Assembly: GCA_025994075.1 (NCBI GenBank)
Contig: JAMQGV010000041.1
Coordinates: forward strand, 32,400 to 96,399
Reading direction: 5' to 3'
DNA length: 64,000 nucleotides
DNA from: Vicinamibacteria bacterium
GTDB lineage: Bacteria; Acidobacteriota; Vicinamibacteria; Fen-336
Part shown: positions 24,432 to 32,616 of the stretch, in pieces
How the letters are laid out: each line of letters begins with the position of its first letter
Numbering within the stretch: the stretch's first letter is position 1
Position numbers and translations under genes: made by a program
Notes under the pieces: model-generated
Database searches by the model: none
Seen by the model: only the letters and a program-made list of their open reading frames with translations
Told to the model about the DNA's origin: nothing

Positions 24432-24664
24432 TGCGCACGCCCCGCCAGTTGCTCGCGCACCTCGTCGCCGTGGGCGAGTGGTCTCGGGCCGGGATTGCGT
24501 TCCCGCCGGACCTGGACCTCGCGGCGCTCCGGGACGAGATCCGCGAGGTCCTCGCGCGGGACCCCGAGCGACCCGAGCGACAGGTCCTCAGCGAGGAGGA
24601 GGTGGCGGTGGGCAAGGCTGTTGCGCCACTGGTCCAGGCCGCGCGCAGACGGAAGGTCGGGTAA
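24431..24664 (+). CDS. Last prophage gene, small protein of unknown function
   Basis: A 77-residue protein starting at GTG 24431, which shares its first base with the stop of the tail gene. It is helical and charged (LLAHLVAVGEWSRAGIAFPPDLDLAALRDEIREVLARDPERPER). The family is not recognised. It is the last coding unit before the tRNA-Arg that probably marks the integration site. Confidence 0.5.
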   Translation: MRTPRQLLAHLVAVGEWSRAGIAFPPDLDLAALRDEIREVLARDPERPERQVLSEEEVAVGKAVAPLVQAARRRKVG

Positions 24665-24758
24665 CCACCGAGCCCTCTTCAGTAGGCCAGCAGTTGGGTC
24701 CACTGACGCGGTGGGTGACGGCCGGGTGACAGTTTGTCGCCTAAGTGCGCGCGGGATC
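24665..24758. other. Prophage-chromosome boundary region
   Basis: These 94 nt without a gene separate the last phage gene from the 3' end of a minus-strand tRNA-Arg. The attachment core would be expected within or beside the tRNA 3' part, but the other prophage end is not in the window, so the exact att sequence cannot be set. Confidence 0.4.
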
Positions 24759-24835
24759 TGGTACGCCCGATAGGGCTCGAACCTATAACCTTCGGCTCCG
24801 GAGGCCGACGCTCTATCCAGTTGAGCTACGGGCGC
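24759..24835 (-). tRNA. tRNA-Arg (anticodon CCG)
   Basis: A complete cloverleaf. The acceptor 5' strand GCGCCCG pairs with CGGGCGT (first pair G-U). The D arm is GCTC...GAGC, the anticodon stem TCGGC/GCCGA encloses the loop CTCCGGA with anticodon CCG, and the T arm carries GGTTCGAGCC. CCA is encoded (TGG at 24759-24761 on the + strand). Its 3' end faces the prophage. Confidence 0.95.
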
Positions 24836-24852
24836 AGCGTGCGACGGGAGGG

Positions 24853-24858
24853 ACTATA
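24853..24858 (-). promoter_or_regulatory. Putative -10 box of the tRNA-Arg(CCG) gene
   Basis: TATAGT on the minus strand, 17 nt before the tRNA 5' end. The other tRNA genes in this window have similar hexamers at comparable distances. No clear -35 box is visible. Confidence 0.35.
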
Positions 24859-24891
24859 GCACGCCTCGCGCCCGGGCTGTGCCGCGGCGCC

Positions 24892-24920
24892 TTGACTGTG
24901 GCGCGGAAGCTGTTGACAAT
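24892..24920 (+). promoter_or_regulatory. Putative promoter of the secreted-protein gene
   Basis: TTGACT (24892-24897), a 17-nt spacer and GACAAT (24915-24920), giving a start near 24927 and a leader of about 47 nt to the TTG start codon at 24974. A second TTGACA overlaps the -10 box. Confidence 0.35.
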
Positions 24921-24973
24921 CCAGCCGCTTACGCACCCTTCGGCCCGACGATCGACTCGCGGAGGTCAAAGCC

Positions 24974-25891
24974 TTGTTCTCGCGTCCCCGCCGCCAGACC
25001 CTCGTCGCGCTCGGCGCGATGGCCCTTGCGGGGGCCGCGCGTGGCCAGGCGCCGACGCCCGCCCCCACCCCGCGCAAGCGCAAGCCGCTGCCGCCGAGCC
25101 TGACCGGCGGCCCGCCCCGCGTCGAGGCGGACGTCGTCACCGTGGAGATCGAGGCGACCGCCCGCGAGACCCGCGCCGAAGCCGCGGGTGGCTCGGCCGA
25201 GGCCGCGTGGCTGATCGAGAAGCTGCGCGACGCGGTGCGGCTGTCCAGCCGCTTCACGCTCTCCGACGAGGTCTCGATCCAGGAGATCCTGTCGACCGAC
25301 TTCCTGCTGCCGGCGGGCACGAAGGTCTACCACAAGCGCGGCGACGACCAGTTCCTGCTCGCCGACCCGCAGCAGAAGACCTACTACCCGATGGGCATCC
25401 CCTCGCTGATGGCGGCGCTCGAGGGCGGGGCCGGCATCGTCAACTCGCAGTACGAGGCGCGGGTCGAGCACAGCCAGGAGAAGCAGAAGCTGGTGGGCCT
25501 CGAGTGCCGGCGCTCGACGGTCAGCATCTCCTACGCGTCGGCGGTGCCGCTGGAGAACGACCAGGTCTTCATCCAGCGTCGGGTGGCGATGACGGTCTGG
25601 CACACCTTCGAGATCCCCGGCTCGGCCTTCGTCGAGCACGTGTTCTTCCAGTACCAGTCGGACGCCGCGAAGCGGGTCAGGAACACGCTGCTGTCCGAAC
25701 TCGGCTTCCCGATGCAGATCGACTTCGTGCTCTCGCGCGAGGGCGCCAAGGGCCGCAAGGAGGAGCCGGGCTCGTTCCGGCTCAGGGTCACCGAGGCCCA
25801 GGTCCAGGTCGCGCTCGAACCAGAGCTGTTCAAGCTGCCGCCGGCCGGCTTCCGCCGGCTCGACCGCAACCCCTACCTGCGCCGCTCGTAG
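24974..25891 (+). CDS. Secreted protein of unknown function
   Basis: A 305-residue protein from a TTG start with GGAGG at 24960-24964. The first 24 residues form a Sec signal peptide (Arg-rich n-region, LVALGAMALAGAARG-Q). A Pro/Thr/Lys linker follows, then a mostly beta domain (about 50-290) with FTLSDEVSIQEILSTDFLLPAGTKVYHKRGDDQFLLADPQQKTYYPM, resembling periplasmic proteins of the DUF4412 or LolA-like type in strand pattern; this is not certain. It is the first chromosomal gene after the prophage and ends 16 nt from the convergent cyclophilin gene. Confidence 0.6.
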   Translation: MFSRPRRQTLVALGAMALAGAARGQAPTPAPTPRKRKPLPPSLTGGPPRVEADVVTVEIEATARETRAEAAGGSAEAAWLIEKLRDAVRLSSRFTLSDEVSIQEILSTDFLLPAGTKVYHKRGDDQFLLADPQQKTYYPMGIPSLMAALEGGAGIVNSQYEARVEHSQEKQKLVGLECRRSTVSISYASAVPLENDQVFIQRRVAMTVWHTFEIPGSAFVEHVFFQYQSDAAKRVRNTLLSELGFPMQIDFVLSREGAKGRKEEPGSFRLRVTEAQVQVALEPELFKLPPAGFRRLDRNPYLRRS

Positions 25892-25907
25892 CCGCGGCCG
25901 GCGCGGC

Positions 25908-26492
25908 TCATTTCCGGCGCGCCGTGAGGATCGCCACCGGCGGCGTCAGCGCCTGGCCGTCGGCCGGCGCGCGCTGGGTGCGGCGCACCACGTCGAGGCC
26001 GGCCACGACCCGCCCGAACGCCGCGAAGCCCTGGCCGTCGGGGTTGCGGCGGCCGCCGAAGTCGAGCTCGGGCTGGTCGCCAATACAGACGAAGAAGTCC
26101 GAGGTGGCGGTGTCCGGCGCGTCGCGTGCCATCGACACCGTGCCGTCGAGGTGGCGCAGCCCGGTCGCCGAGGTGCGCTCGAGCGGGATCGGCGGGAACG
26201 CCTCGGCCTCGCGGGCCGGGGCGGCGCCGGCCTGCACCACCTCGATCTTCACCTTGTTCTGCGGCTGGTTGTCGGGGCGCACCGTGCGGTGGAAGCGGCC
26301 GCCGTCGTAGTGGCCCGCGTCGACGTAGCGCAGGAAGTTGCGGGCGGTGACCGGCGCCGCCGCCGCGTCGACCTCGATCTCGATGCGTCCGAGGTCGGTC
26401 TCGAACACCACGACCGGCAGCCCGTCGCCGGGCAGGGGCCCGGCAGAGCAGGCGAGCACGAGGGCGGCGAGCGCCCGGCGGCGGGACTTCAT
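25908..26492 (-). CDS. Secreted cyclophilin-type peptidyl-prolyl isomerase
   Basis: A 194-residue protein. A signal peptide (ALAALVLACSAGPLPG) is followed by the cyclophilin core: VFETDLGRIEIEVDAAAAPVTARNFLRYVDAGHYDGGRFHRTVR, with the catalytic Arg in FHR, and DFFVCIGDQPELDFGG toward the end. It would speed proline isomerisation in exported proteins. The usual QGGD motif is altered to NQPQNK, so activity may be reduced or specialised. Its ATG overlaps the stop of the FHA-ABC gene (ATGA), so the two are probably co-expressed. Confidence 0.85.
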   Translation of the reverse strand: MKSRRRALAALVLACSAGPLPGDGLPVVVFETDLGRIEIEVDAAAAPVTARNFLRYVDAGHYDGGRFHRTVRPDNQPQNKVKIEVVQAGAAPAREAEAFPPIPLERTSATGLRHLDGTVSMARDAPDTATSDFFVCIGDQPELDFGGRRNPDGQGFAAFGRVVAGLDVVRRTQRAPADGQALTPPVAILTARRK

Positions 26493-29341
26493 CGCGGGAC
26501 CTCCCGGTGCAGCGCCCGGTGGGCGCCGAGGAACAGGACGAGCCCGAACAGCAGCAGGACGGCGACGTCGACGCGGACTGCCCGCCCGCGTTCGGCGCCC
26601 GGCAGCCCGGCGCCGAGCGTCTCCGGCCACGAGGCGACCCACGTCATCTCGACGGCGCGGCGGTGGCGGAACACGTCCCAGCCCTCCTCGACGAGTCGCT
26701 CGAAGCGACGCTTGTCGAGCAGCACCGGCCCGCCCCGCTCCAGCCGCTGGACGAGCGCCTCGTCGTCGAGCGACAGGCTCGGCTCCAGCGCGATCCGCCG
26801 CAGCAGGTCGTACGCCCACCAGGTCGGCATCGCGTGGGCGACCTGGCCGGCGGGGCCCTTCATGTCCATGTGGATCGCCGGGCTCGTGAACAGCACCTGC
26901 GGGATCAGCAGGATCGGCAGCAGCGTCATCGCGCGGTCGGCGGTGGCGGAGAGCGCCGACAGCGCGAGTCCCAGCAGCGAGCCCACGGTCGAGGCCAGCA
27001 GCATCGCGGCGAAGAGCTGGAGCTTCGAGCCGGGCACGCCGAACCACAGGTCCAGGATCGCGAGGAAGGCAGCGCACTGCAGCGCCGCGACCACCGCCAG
27101 CACGCAGGCCTTCGACAGCAGGTAGGGTGCGAGCCCGAGGCCGAAGAAGCGCTCGCGGGCGAGGATCGCCCGCTCCTTGACCACCTCGCGCGCGGCGTTC
27201 GAGCAGCCGAACCAGACCGAGGTCAGCGCCAGCAGGAACAGGATGGTGTTCTTGGGCTTCGTGTAGGCGAAGTCGCTCTCGCCGTAGAGCAGCGAGACGC
27301 CGATCAGCACGGCGATCACCGGGGCCTGGGCCAGCAGCAGCGCCAGGTTGCGGCGGTCGCGGGCGAGCAGCCGCGCGTAGCGGGCGCTCAGCACCCGGAA
27401 CTGGCGCAGCGGGCCGGCCAGCCGCAGTGGCGAGCGCGCCGCCGCCGGCGCGTCGGTGGCGGGCCGCGCGGCACCGGCCCCGGCCTTCGCGCGCGCCGCC
27501 CACGCCGCGGCGGGGCGCTCGCGCAGGCGGGCGTAGAGCTGGCCGAGGTGGGCGACGTCGAACTGCTGCTGCGCCTCCGCAGGCGTTCCGGCAAAGGCCA
27601 GCCGGCCCTCGACCAGCAGCGCCACCTGGTCGCACAGCGCCAGGTTGTCGAGGGTGTGGGTGACGAGCACGACGGTCTTGCCCTTGTAGGCCAGCTCGCG
27701 CAGCAGGAGCATCAGCGACTCCTCCAGCGCCGGGTCGAGTCCCGAGGTCGGTTCGTCGAGCAGCAGCAGCGACGGCTCGGTCAGCAGCTCGGCGGCGATC
27801 GAGACCCGCTTGCGCTGGCCGCCCGACAGCCGGCGCACCAGCACGTCGCGCCGCTCGGAGAGCTCGAGGGCGGCCAGCACGGCCCGGACCCGCGTCTCGC
27901 GCTCGGCCGCCGTGGTGTCGGGGGGCAACCGCAGCCGCGCCAGCGCGTCGAGGCTCTCGCCGACCGTGAGGTCGAGGTGGACCACGTCCTGCTGCGGCAC
28001 GAAGCCGACGCGGCCGACCAGCGCGCCGCGCGCGGCGCCGAGCGGCTGGCCGTTGGCCCGGACCTCGCCGCCCGCCAGCGAACGCAGCCCGGCGAGCGCC
28101 TCGAGCAGCGTCGACTTGCCGGCGCCCGACGGGCCGATCAGCGCGGTGAAGGTGCCGGGCGGGATCGCGAGGTCGACGTCGTCCACCAGCGTGCGGGCGC
28201 CCGCCTTGACGGTCGCGCCGTGCACGTCGAGGCGCAGCCGGCTGCGGGTGTCGAACACGCGCAGCCGCTCCGCGCCGACCTCGATCTCGAAGGGGCCGAC
28301 GACCACGCGCTCGCCGGCCGCCAGTTCCACCCGGCTGACCCGCTCGCCGCGGGCGTAGGTGCCGTTGGCCGAGGCCAGGTCCTCGACCCGCACCCGGCCG
28401 TCGGGCAGCGGGGTGAAGCGGGTGTGGGCGCGGCTGACGATCGGCGACTCGAGGCGGAGCCCGGCCTCGGGACCCCGGCCGGCCTCGAGCCCCGCGGCCG
28501 GCAGCGCCAGCTCGGCGACCAGCGCGGTGCCGCGCGAGCGGGCGGCGAGGCGATCGAAGTCCGGGATCGTCACGGTGGCGTCCCCGCGTCCGGCGAGCGC
28601 GCCGGACAGGAACTCGACCACGAACGCGGGCCCGCCGGGCCCGAGCCCGACCACGTCGCCGTGGGCGAGCGGGGCGCGGTCGACGCGGCGGCCGTTGAGG
28701 AAGGTGCCGTTGCGGCTCTCGAGGTCGAACAGGATGTAGGCGCCCTCGACCCGCACCAGCTTGGCGTGCTGGGCCGAGACCACGCGGTCGTCGGGCGTCC
28801 ACACGTCGCTGCCCTGCGCGCGGCCGACTCGCAACACCGAGCCGGCCAGCTCGAACTCGGCGCCCGTGCGCGAGCCGGCGACGAAGCGCACGCGCAGCCG
28901 CGCGATGTGGCCCCCCTCGGCCGGCGCGCGTTTCGCCGTGTGCAGGGCCGGAAGGCCCGCCACCAGGGCGCCCGGCACCAGCGTGCGCTCGCCGCCGCCG
29001 GCTGCCTGCGGGGCATCGCGGACGCCCAGCATCGTGTCGCCCGAGAGCGCCTCGGTGGCCAGGATCTCCAGCCGCAGCCGGACACCGCACGGCGCCAGGC
29101 GGATCACGTCGCCGTCGCGCAGCTCGGCTTCTTCGATGTCGTCGTCGCCGAGGAAGGTGCCGCCCTCCGACCCGAGGTCGCGCAGGACCAGGTTGTCCGG
29201 CCCGGCGGCGATCAGGGCGTGACGGGGCTCGGCACCTTCCACCCGCACCCGGCAGCCGGGCCCCGACCCGATCTCCACGTCACCCGCGAGCTCGAACGGG
29301 GGAGCCGCCCCGTCGAGGCGGACCAGCCGGTAGCGGATCAT
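26489..29341 (-). CDS. ABCG-like transporter with three FHA domains
   Basis: A 950-residue fusion. FHA-like domains lie near residues 15-90, 165-245 and 285-355; the last two show the RxG...SxxH...NGT pattern (RVGRAQGSD, VVSAQHAKL, SRNGTFLNG; SRAHTRF, SANGTY). The ABC ATPase follows, with Walker A GPSGAGKST (403-411), signature LSGGQ (505-509) and Walker B LLLLDE (525-530). The C-terminal third is an ABC2-type membrane domain with about six helices. FHA domains bind phospho-Thr, so phosphorylation by Ser/Thr kinases (several are encoded nearby) probably controls transport. The substrate is unknown. The first FHA lacks a clear NGT and may be degenerate. Confidence 0.88.
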   Translation of the reverse strand: MIRYRLVRLDGAAPPFELAGDVEIGSGPGCRVRVEGAEPRHALIAAGPDNLVLRDLGSEGGTFLGDDDIEEAELRDGDVIRLAPCGVRLRLEILATEALSGDTMLGVRDAPQAAGGGERTLVPGALVAGLPALHTAKRAPAEGGHIARLRVRFVAGSRTGAEFELAGSVLRVGRAQGSDVWTPDDRVVSAQHAKLVRVEGAYILFDLESRNGTFLNGRRVDRAPLAHGDVVGLGPGGPAFVVEFLSGALAGRGDATVTIPDFDRLAARSRGTALVAELALPAAGLEAGRGPEAGLRLESPIVSRAHTRFTPLPDGRVRVEDLASANGTYARGERVSRVELAAGERVVVGPFEIEVGAERLRVFDTRSRLRLDVHGATVKAGARTLVDDVDLAIPPGTFTALIGPSGAGKSTLLEALAGLRSLAGGEVRANGQPLGAARGALVGRVGFVPQQDVVHLDLTVGESLDALARLRLPPDTTAAERETRVRAVLAALELSERRDVLVRRLSGGQRKRVSIAAELLTEPSLLLLDEPTSGLDPALEESLMLLLRELAYKGKTVVLVTHTLDNLALCDQVALLVEGRLAFAGTPAEAQQQFDVAHLGQLYARLRERPAAAWAARAKAGAGAARPATDAPAAARSPLRLAGPLRQFRVLSARYARLLARDRRNLALLLAQAPVIAVLIGVSLLYGESDFAYTKPKNTILFLLALTSVWFGCSNAAREVVKERAILARERFFGLGLAPYLLSKACVLAVVAALQCAAFLAILDLWFGVPGSKLQLFAAMLLASTVGSLLGLALSALSATADRAMTLLPILLIPQVLFTSPAIHMDMKGPAGQVAHAMPTWWAYDLLRRIALEPSLSLDDEALVQRLERGGPVLLDKRRFERLVEEGWDVFRHRRAVEMTWVASWPETLGAGLPGAERGRAVRVDVAVLLLFGLVLFLGAHRALHREVPR

Positions 29342-29499
29342 CGCGGTGGCCCGTAGAGCGCGTCGACGAGGCGGCGGAACCAGGCGGGCCGGACGAGCAC
29401 GACCCACGCCGCCGCCAGCGCCGTCAGCGGCACGGCGAAGGACACGAGATCCACGGCCAGGATGGTCGTCGCGATCAGGGCCCGATCGGCCAGCTTCAT
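29338..29499 (-). CDS. Small membrane protein upstream of the FHA-ABC transporter
   Basis: A 53-residue protein, MKLADRALIATTILAV at the start, with two hydrophobic segments and a basic C-terminal end. CCGGAGAGA lies before its ATG, and its TGA overlaps the ATG of the transporter gene (ATGA), which supports it as a real gene despite its length. It has no recognised family; a small accessory subunit of the transporter is possible. Confidence 0.55.
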   Translation of the reverse strand: MKLADRALIATTILAVDLVSFAVPLTALAAAWVVLVRPAWFRRLVDALYGPPR

Positions 29500-29557
29500 G
29501 GCGCGTGTCTCTCCGGGATTCGCCCGCGGGCGGTGCGGCGATTGTAGTCGCGGGCCG

Positions 29558-29563
29558 TATCAT
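29558..29563 (+). promoter_or_regulatory. Putative -10 box before the SGNH-HEAT gene
   Basis: TATCAT ends 9 nt before the ATG at 29573, so the message would start at or within a few bases of the start codon (leaderless or nearly so). No good -35 box is visible. Confidence 0.3.
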
Positions 29564-29572
29564 GCGCGCTCG

Positions 29573-31369
29573 ATGTCCGCGCCCGAGCGTCCGCCGCAGT
29601 CGCTGGCCGCCAACCTCTCCCTCGCCGTGCTCGTGTTCGCCCTGTGCGCGGCGGGGCTCGAGGGCGGGGCGCGGCTGCTGGCACCAGCGCCGAAGCCGCG
29701 ACCCGTCGCCGAGTACATCTGGGACTGGCAGCAGAAGTGGGACGGCGATTTCTACACCGTGCGCTCCGACTCGCTGGGCTGGCCGCCGTGGGACGAGTTC
29801 AACCGCGAGGGCCTGCGCGACCGCGCTCACGCGGAGGAGGCGCCGCGCGGCGTGTCGCGGCTGGCGGTGCTCGGCGACAGCGTCACGTTCGGCGACGGCC
29901 TGAAGCCGGACGAGACCTGGACCCGCGGCCTCGAGGCGGCGCTGGACGAGTCCGGGCCCGGTGTCGAGGTGATGAACGTCGCGCTGCTCGGCTGGTCGAC
30001 CCGGCAGCAGCGCCTGGCCTGGGAGCGCATCGCGCGCCGCTACCGGCCGAGCCACGCCCTGCTCGCGGTCTGCCTCAACGACGTGCCCGAGCTGCAGAAC
30101 AACCTGTCGCGGCCGCACCCGCTGCTGGCGCGCGCGTTCCGCGCCTCGGCGCTGGTGCGGCTGCTGGTCGGCGCCGAAGGCCGCGAGATCGCCTCCGTGG
30201 AGGAGCTGTTCGAAGCGCCGGAGCCGGAGCGCGTGCGTGCGGGCTGGGAGCGCTTCTTCGGCGAGGTCCGCGAGTTGCGGCGCACCGTCGCGGCCGACGG
30301 GGCTTCCTTCGGCCTCGTCGTGTTCCCGTTCCGCTTCCAGCTCGAGCCGGGCGCGCCGCCGCCGCGGGCCCAGCAGCGGCTGCTCGCGTTCTGCGCCGAA
30401 GAGGGTATTGCCTGCCACGACCTGGCGCCCGAGCTCGCCGAACTCGGGCCGGAGGCGTTCCACGACTACGACCACCCGAGCGCCGCCGGCGCCCGCCTCG
30501 TGGCACGGGCGCTGGCGAACTCGGCCGTCGTGCCGCGCCCGCTGGCCGCGCTTCCGGTGCTGGCACGCCGCGGGATCGCCGCGGACGACGTCGCCACCCT
30601 CGCCGCGACCGTCGGCGCCGGCGGCGTGGACGAGAAGCGCGCCGCGCTGTGGGCGCTGCGCCGCCTGGGGCCGGCGGCGGCGCCCGCGCTGCCCGCGCTG
30701 CGCGCCGCGCTCGGCGACCCGGAAGAGCCGGTGCGGGTCGAGGCGGCGCGGGCCCTGGGCGCGCTGGGCCCCGCCGCGCGGCCGGCCGCGCCGGAGCTGT
30801 TCGCGCGGCTCGCGGACCCCAGGGCCGCCCCGCGCTGGGCGGCGGCGCGGGCCCTCTTCACGATCGGCCTCCAGGCCGCGGAGGACCTGCCGGCGCTGAG
30901 TGCGGCCCTGGGGCACGCGGACCCGTTCGTGCGCGCGTTCGCCGCCTTCTCGCTCGGCAACTTCGGTTCGGCGGCCGCTCCCGCGGTGCCGGCCCTGATC
31001 GCCGCGCTGGAGCACGAAGAGGGCTTCGATCGCGCGGGCGCCGCGACGGCGTTGTCGCGAATCGGGCCCGCAGCGGGCGCCGCGGTGCCCGCGCTGGCGC
31101 GCGGGCTGGTGGCGGACTCACCCGACCGCCGCTGGAAGGCCGCCCGCGCGCTGGGTCGCCTGGAGTCGGTCGCCGCGCCGGCCACGCCGGAACTGGAGCG
31201 GGCGCTGGGCGACGCGGACCCGCGCGTGCGCGCGCAGGCGGCGCGGGCGCTGGGGCGGATCGGCCCCGCGGCCAGGGCCGCCGCGCCGGCGCTTCAGCGG
31301 CTGACGGGGGACACGGCCGACGAGGTCCGCGAGGCCGCCCGCGAGGCGCTCGCGCGGCTCTCGCGCTAG
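29573..31369 (+). CDS. SGNH/GDSL hydrolase fused to HEAT repeats
   Basis: A 598-residue protein. The start has one hydrophobic anchor (about 11-30). The hydrolase follows: block I GDSVTFG with nucleophile Ser103, a CLNDVPE block III Asn, and DYDHPSAAG carrying the Asp-His pair. From about residue 345 the protein is made of HEAT/PBS-lyase-like repeats (LRRLGPAAAPALPALRAALGDPEEPVR and similar, at least seven units), a scaffold for protein contacts. Such esterases remove or move acyl groups on glycans. The fusion suggests a tethered, complex-bound enzyme outside the inner membrane. It overlaps the convergent LysM gene by 4 nt. Confidence 0.8.
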   Translation: MSAPERPPQSLAANLSLAVLVFALCAAGLEGGARLLAPAPKPRPVAEYIWDWQQKWDGDFYTVRSDSLGWPPWDEFNREGLRDRAHAEEAPRGVSRLAVLGDSVTFGDGLKPDETWTRGLEAALDESGPGVEVMNVALLGWSTRQQRLAWERIARRYRPSHALLAVCLNDVPELQNNLSRPHPLLARAFRASALVRLLVGAEGREIASVEELFEAPEPERVRAGWERFFGEVRELRRTVAADGASFGLVVFPFRFQLEPGAPPPRAQQRLLAFCAEEGIACHDLAPELAELGPEAFHDYDHPSAAGARLVARALANSAVVPRPLAALPVLARRGIAADDVATLAATVGAGGVDEKRAALWALRRLGPAAAPALPALRAALGDPEEPVRVEAARALGALGPAARPAAPELFARLADPRAAPRWAAARALFTIGLQAAEDLPALSAALGHADPFVRAFAAFSLGNFGSAAAPAVPALIAALEHEEGFDRAGAATALSRIGPAAGAAVPALARGLVADSPDRRWKAARALGRLESVAAPATPELERALGDADPRVRAQAARALGRIGPAARAAAPALQRLTGDTADEVREAAREALARLSR

Positions 31370-32616
31370 CGCGCGGCGGGCGGCGTCGGCGTCGCCGCCG
31401 GAGCGCCGGGAGCGCCCGGCTTCCACTTCGGGGGCGTGGGCTGGGGCCGCGCCCCGGGCGGCGCGTCGCCGGCCGCCGGAGCGGGTTCTTCCGGTGCCGT
31501 CGCGGGCGCGGGCGCCGTCCCGAACGGCGGGCGCCGGTACAGCGAGCGCACGGAGACCGCGACGGGTTCGCCGGGGAAGCCGTCGAGCCCCGTGGCGCTG
31601 ACTGCCGTGACCCGCAGCCAGACGTCGCCCAGGGCCAGCGGCTCGACCTGCAGCCGGGTTCCCTTGACGTCCACGTGCCGCGACAGCAGCCGCCCGCAGC
31701 CGGGGTCGCCGCAGGCCTCGACCACGTAGCGGGCCGCGTCGCCCACGACGTCCCAGGTGAGCACCGGATTCGAGTGATCCAGGATCGTTCCGGGCGCGGG
31801 CTCCGTGAGGCGCGGGCCCGGCAGCAGCTTCTCGGGCGGCGTCGGCGCCCCGTTCTCGGGAACCGTCGTGCCCATGCCGGGGTCGACGGAGACGGAGCGG
31901 CCCGCCGCCGCCACCTCGGCGCCGCCGTCGTACACCATGAACTGCGCCGTGCCCGTGGCGGTGCGGCGCGAGCGGCTGCGGTTGCCCGTTTCGGCACTGC
32001 GCCGCGCTTTCGCCTGGGCGCCGCCGATCACGATCTCGATCTCGCCGCCCGCGGCCGCCGCGGGGGCCTCGAGGTCGGCCTGACCCTCCACGATCTCGAG
32101 CGATCGCCGCGGCGCGGCTTCCAGCCGGCCGCCGGCGTCGCGCAGGAACACGACCGACTGCTCGGTGATGTAGAGCTTCGTCTCGTCCTCGAACTTGAGG
32201 AGCGCCGAGGCCCGCTCGTGGGTCCGCAGCCCGTCGCGCTCGCGCAGCAGGTCGCCGAGCTGGGCCGAGGTCCACGGCTCGGGGAACGGCTTCTCCTCGA
32301 CCTTCCGCGAGAGCGCCGCCAGCTCGGCCGTGCGCACCTTGCGCTTCACGATGATGCGGATCTTCTGGCCGGGAGTCAGCCTGTTCGGGTCGGCGATGTC
32401 CGGGTTGAGCCGCCAGTTGTCGCGCCAGCCGGCGCTCGAGCCCAGGTACTTCTGGGTGATCCCCATCAGCGTCTCGCCGGCGACCACCGTGTGCCAGCCG
32501 AGGGTGTCGCCGGCGGTGCGCGCGGCGGGGTCCTGGCCCGCGGCCGACGCGGCGGCGAGCAGCGAGACGAGCCAGAGTGCGCGCAGCGTGGAAGACATGG
32601 AGCGATTGTGCCTCAT
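31366..32616 (-). CDS. LysM and FecR-domain secreted protein
   Basis: A 416-residue protein. A signal peptide (LRALWLVSLLAAASAAG) is followed by a LysM domain (HTVVAGETLMGITQKYLGSSAGW...LTPGQKIRI), then a FecR-like beta domain (LKFEDETKLYITEQSVVFLRD, PRRSLEIVEGQADL) and a fibronectin-like segment before a Pro-rich end. LysM binds peptidoglycan. The ATG at 32616 overlaps the kinase stop (ATGA); an internal ATG at 32598 would give 410 residues and keep the signal peptide. It is likely in one operon with the upstream kinase and may link the cell wall to that signalling pathway. Confidence 0.8.
   Translation of the reverse strand: MRHNRSMSSTLRALWLVSLLAAASAAGQDPAARTAGDTLGWHTVVAGETLMGITQKYLGSSAGWRDNWRLNPDIADPNRLTPGQKIRIIVKRKVRTAELAALSRKVEEKPFPEPWTSAQLGDLLRERDGLRTHERASALLKFEDETKLYITEQSVVFLRDAGGRLEAAPRRSLEIVEGQADLEAPAAAAGGEIEIVIGGAQAKARRSAETGNRSRSRRTATGTAQFMVYDGGAEVAAAGRSVSVDPGMGTTVPENGAPTPPEKLLPGPRLTEPAPGTILDHSNPVLTWDVVGDAARYVVEACGDPGCGRLLSRHVDVKGTRLQVEPLALGDVWLRVTAVSATGLDGFPGEPVAVSVRSLYRRPPFGTAPAPATAPEEPAPAAGDAPPGARPQPTPPKWKPGAPGAPAATPTPPAAR

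Noticed and set aside
25908..29090. A very long open frame (about 1060 codons) on the minus strand that ends at the cyclophilin stop
   Set aside because: The upper part is a shadow of the FHA-ABC transporter in another frame, made of low-complexity Arg/Ala/Gly/Pro; only the cyclophilin end is real.
26507..29356. Long + strand open frame opposite the FHA-ABC transporter
   Set aside because: Antisense frame caused by GC-rich codons; composition is repetitive and no domain is seen, while the minus strand carries clear motifs.
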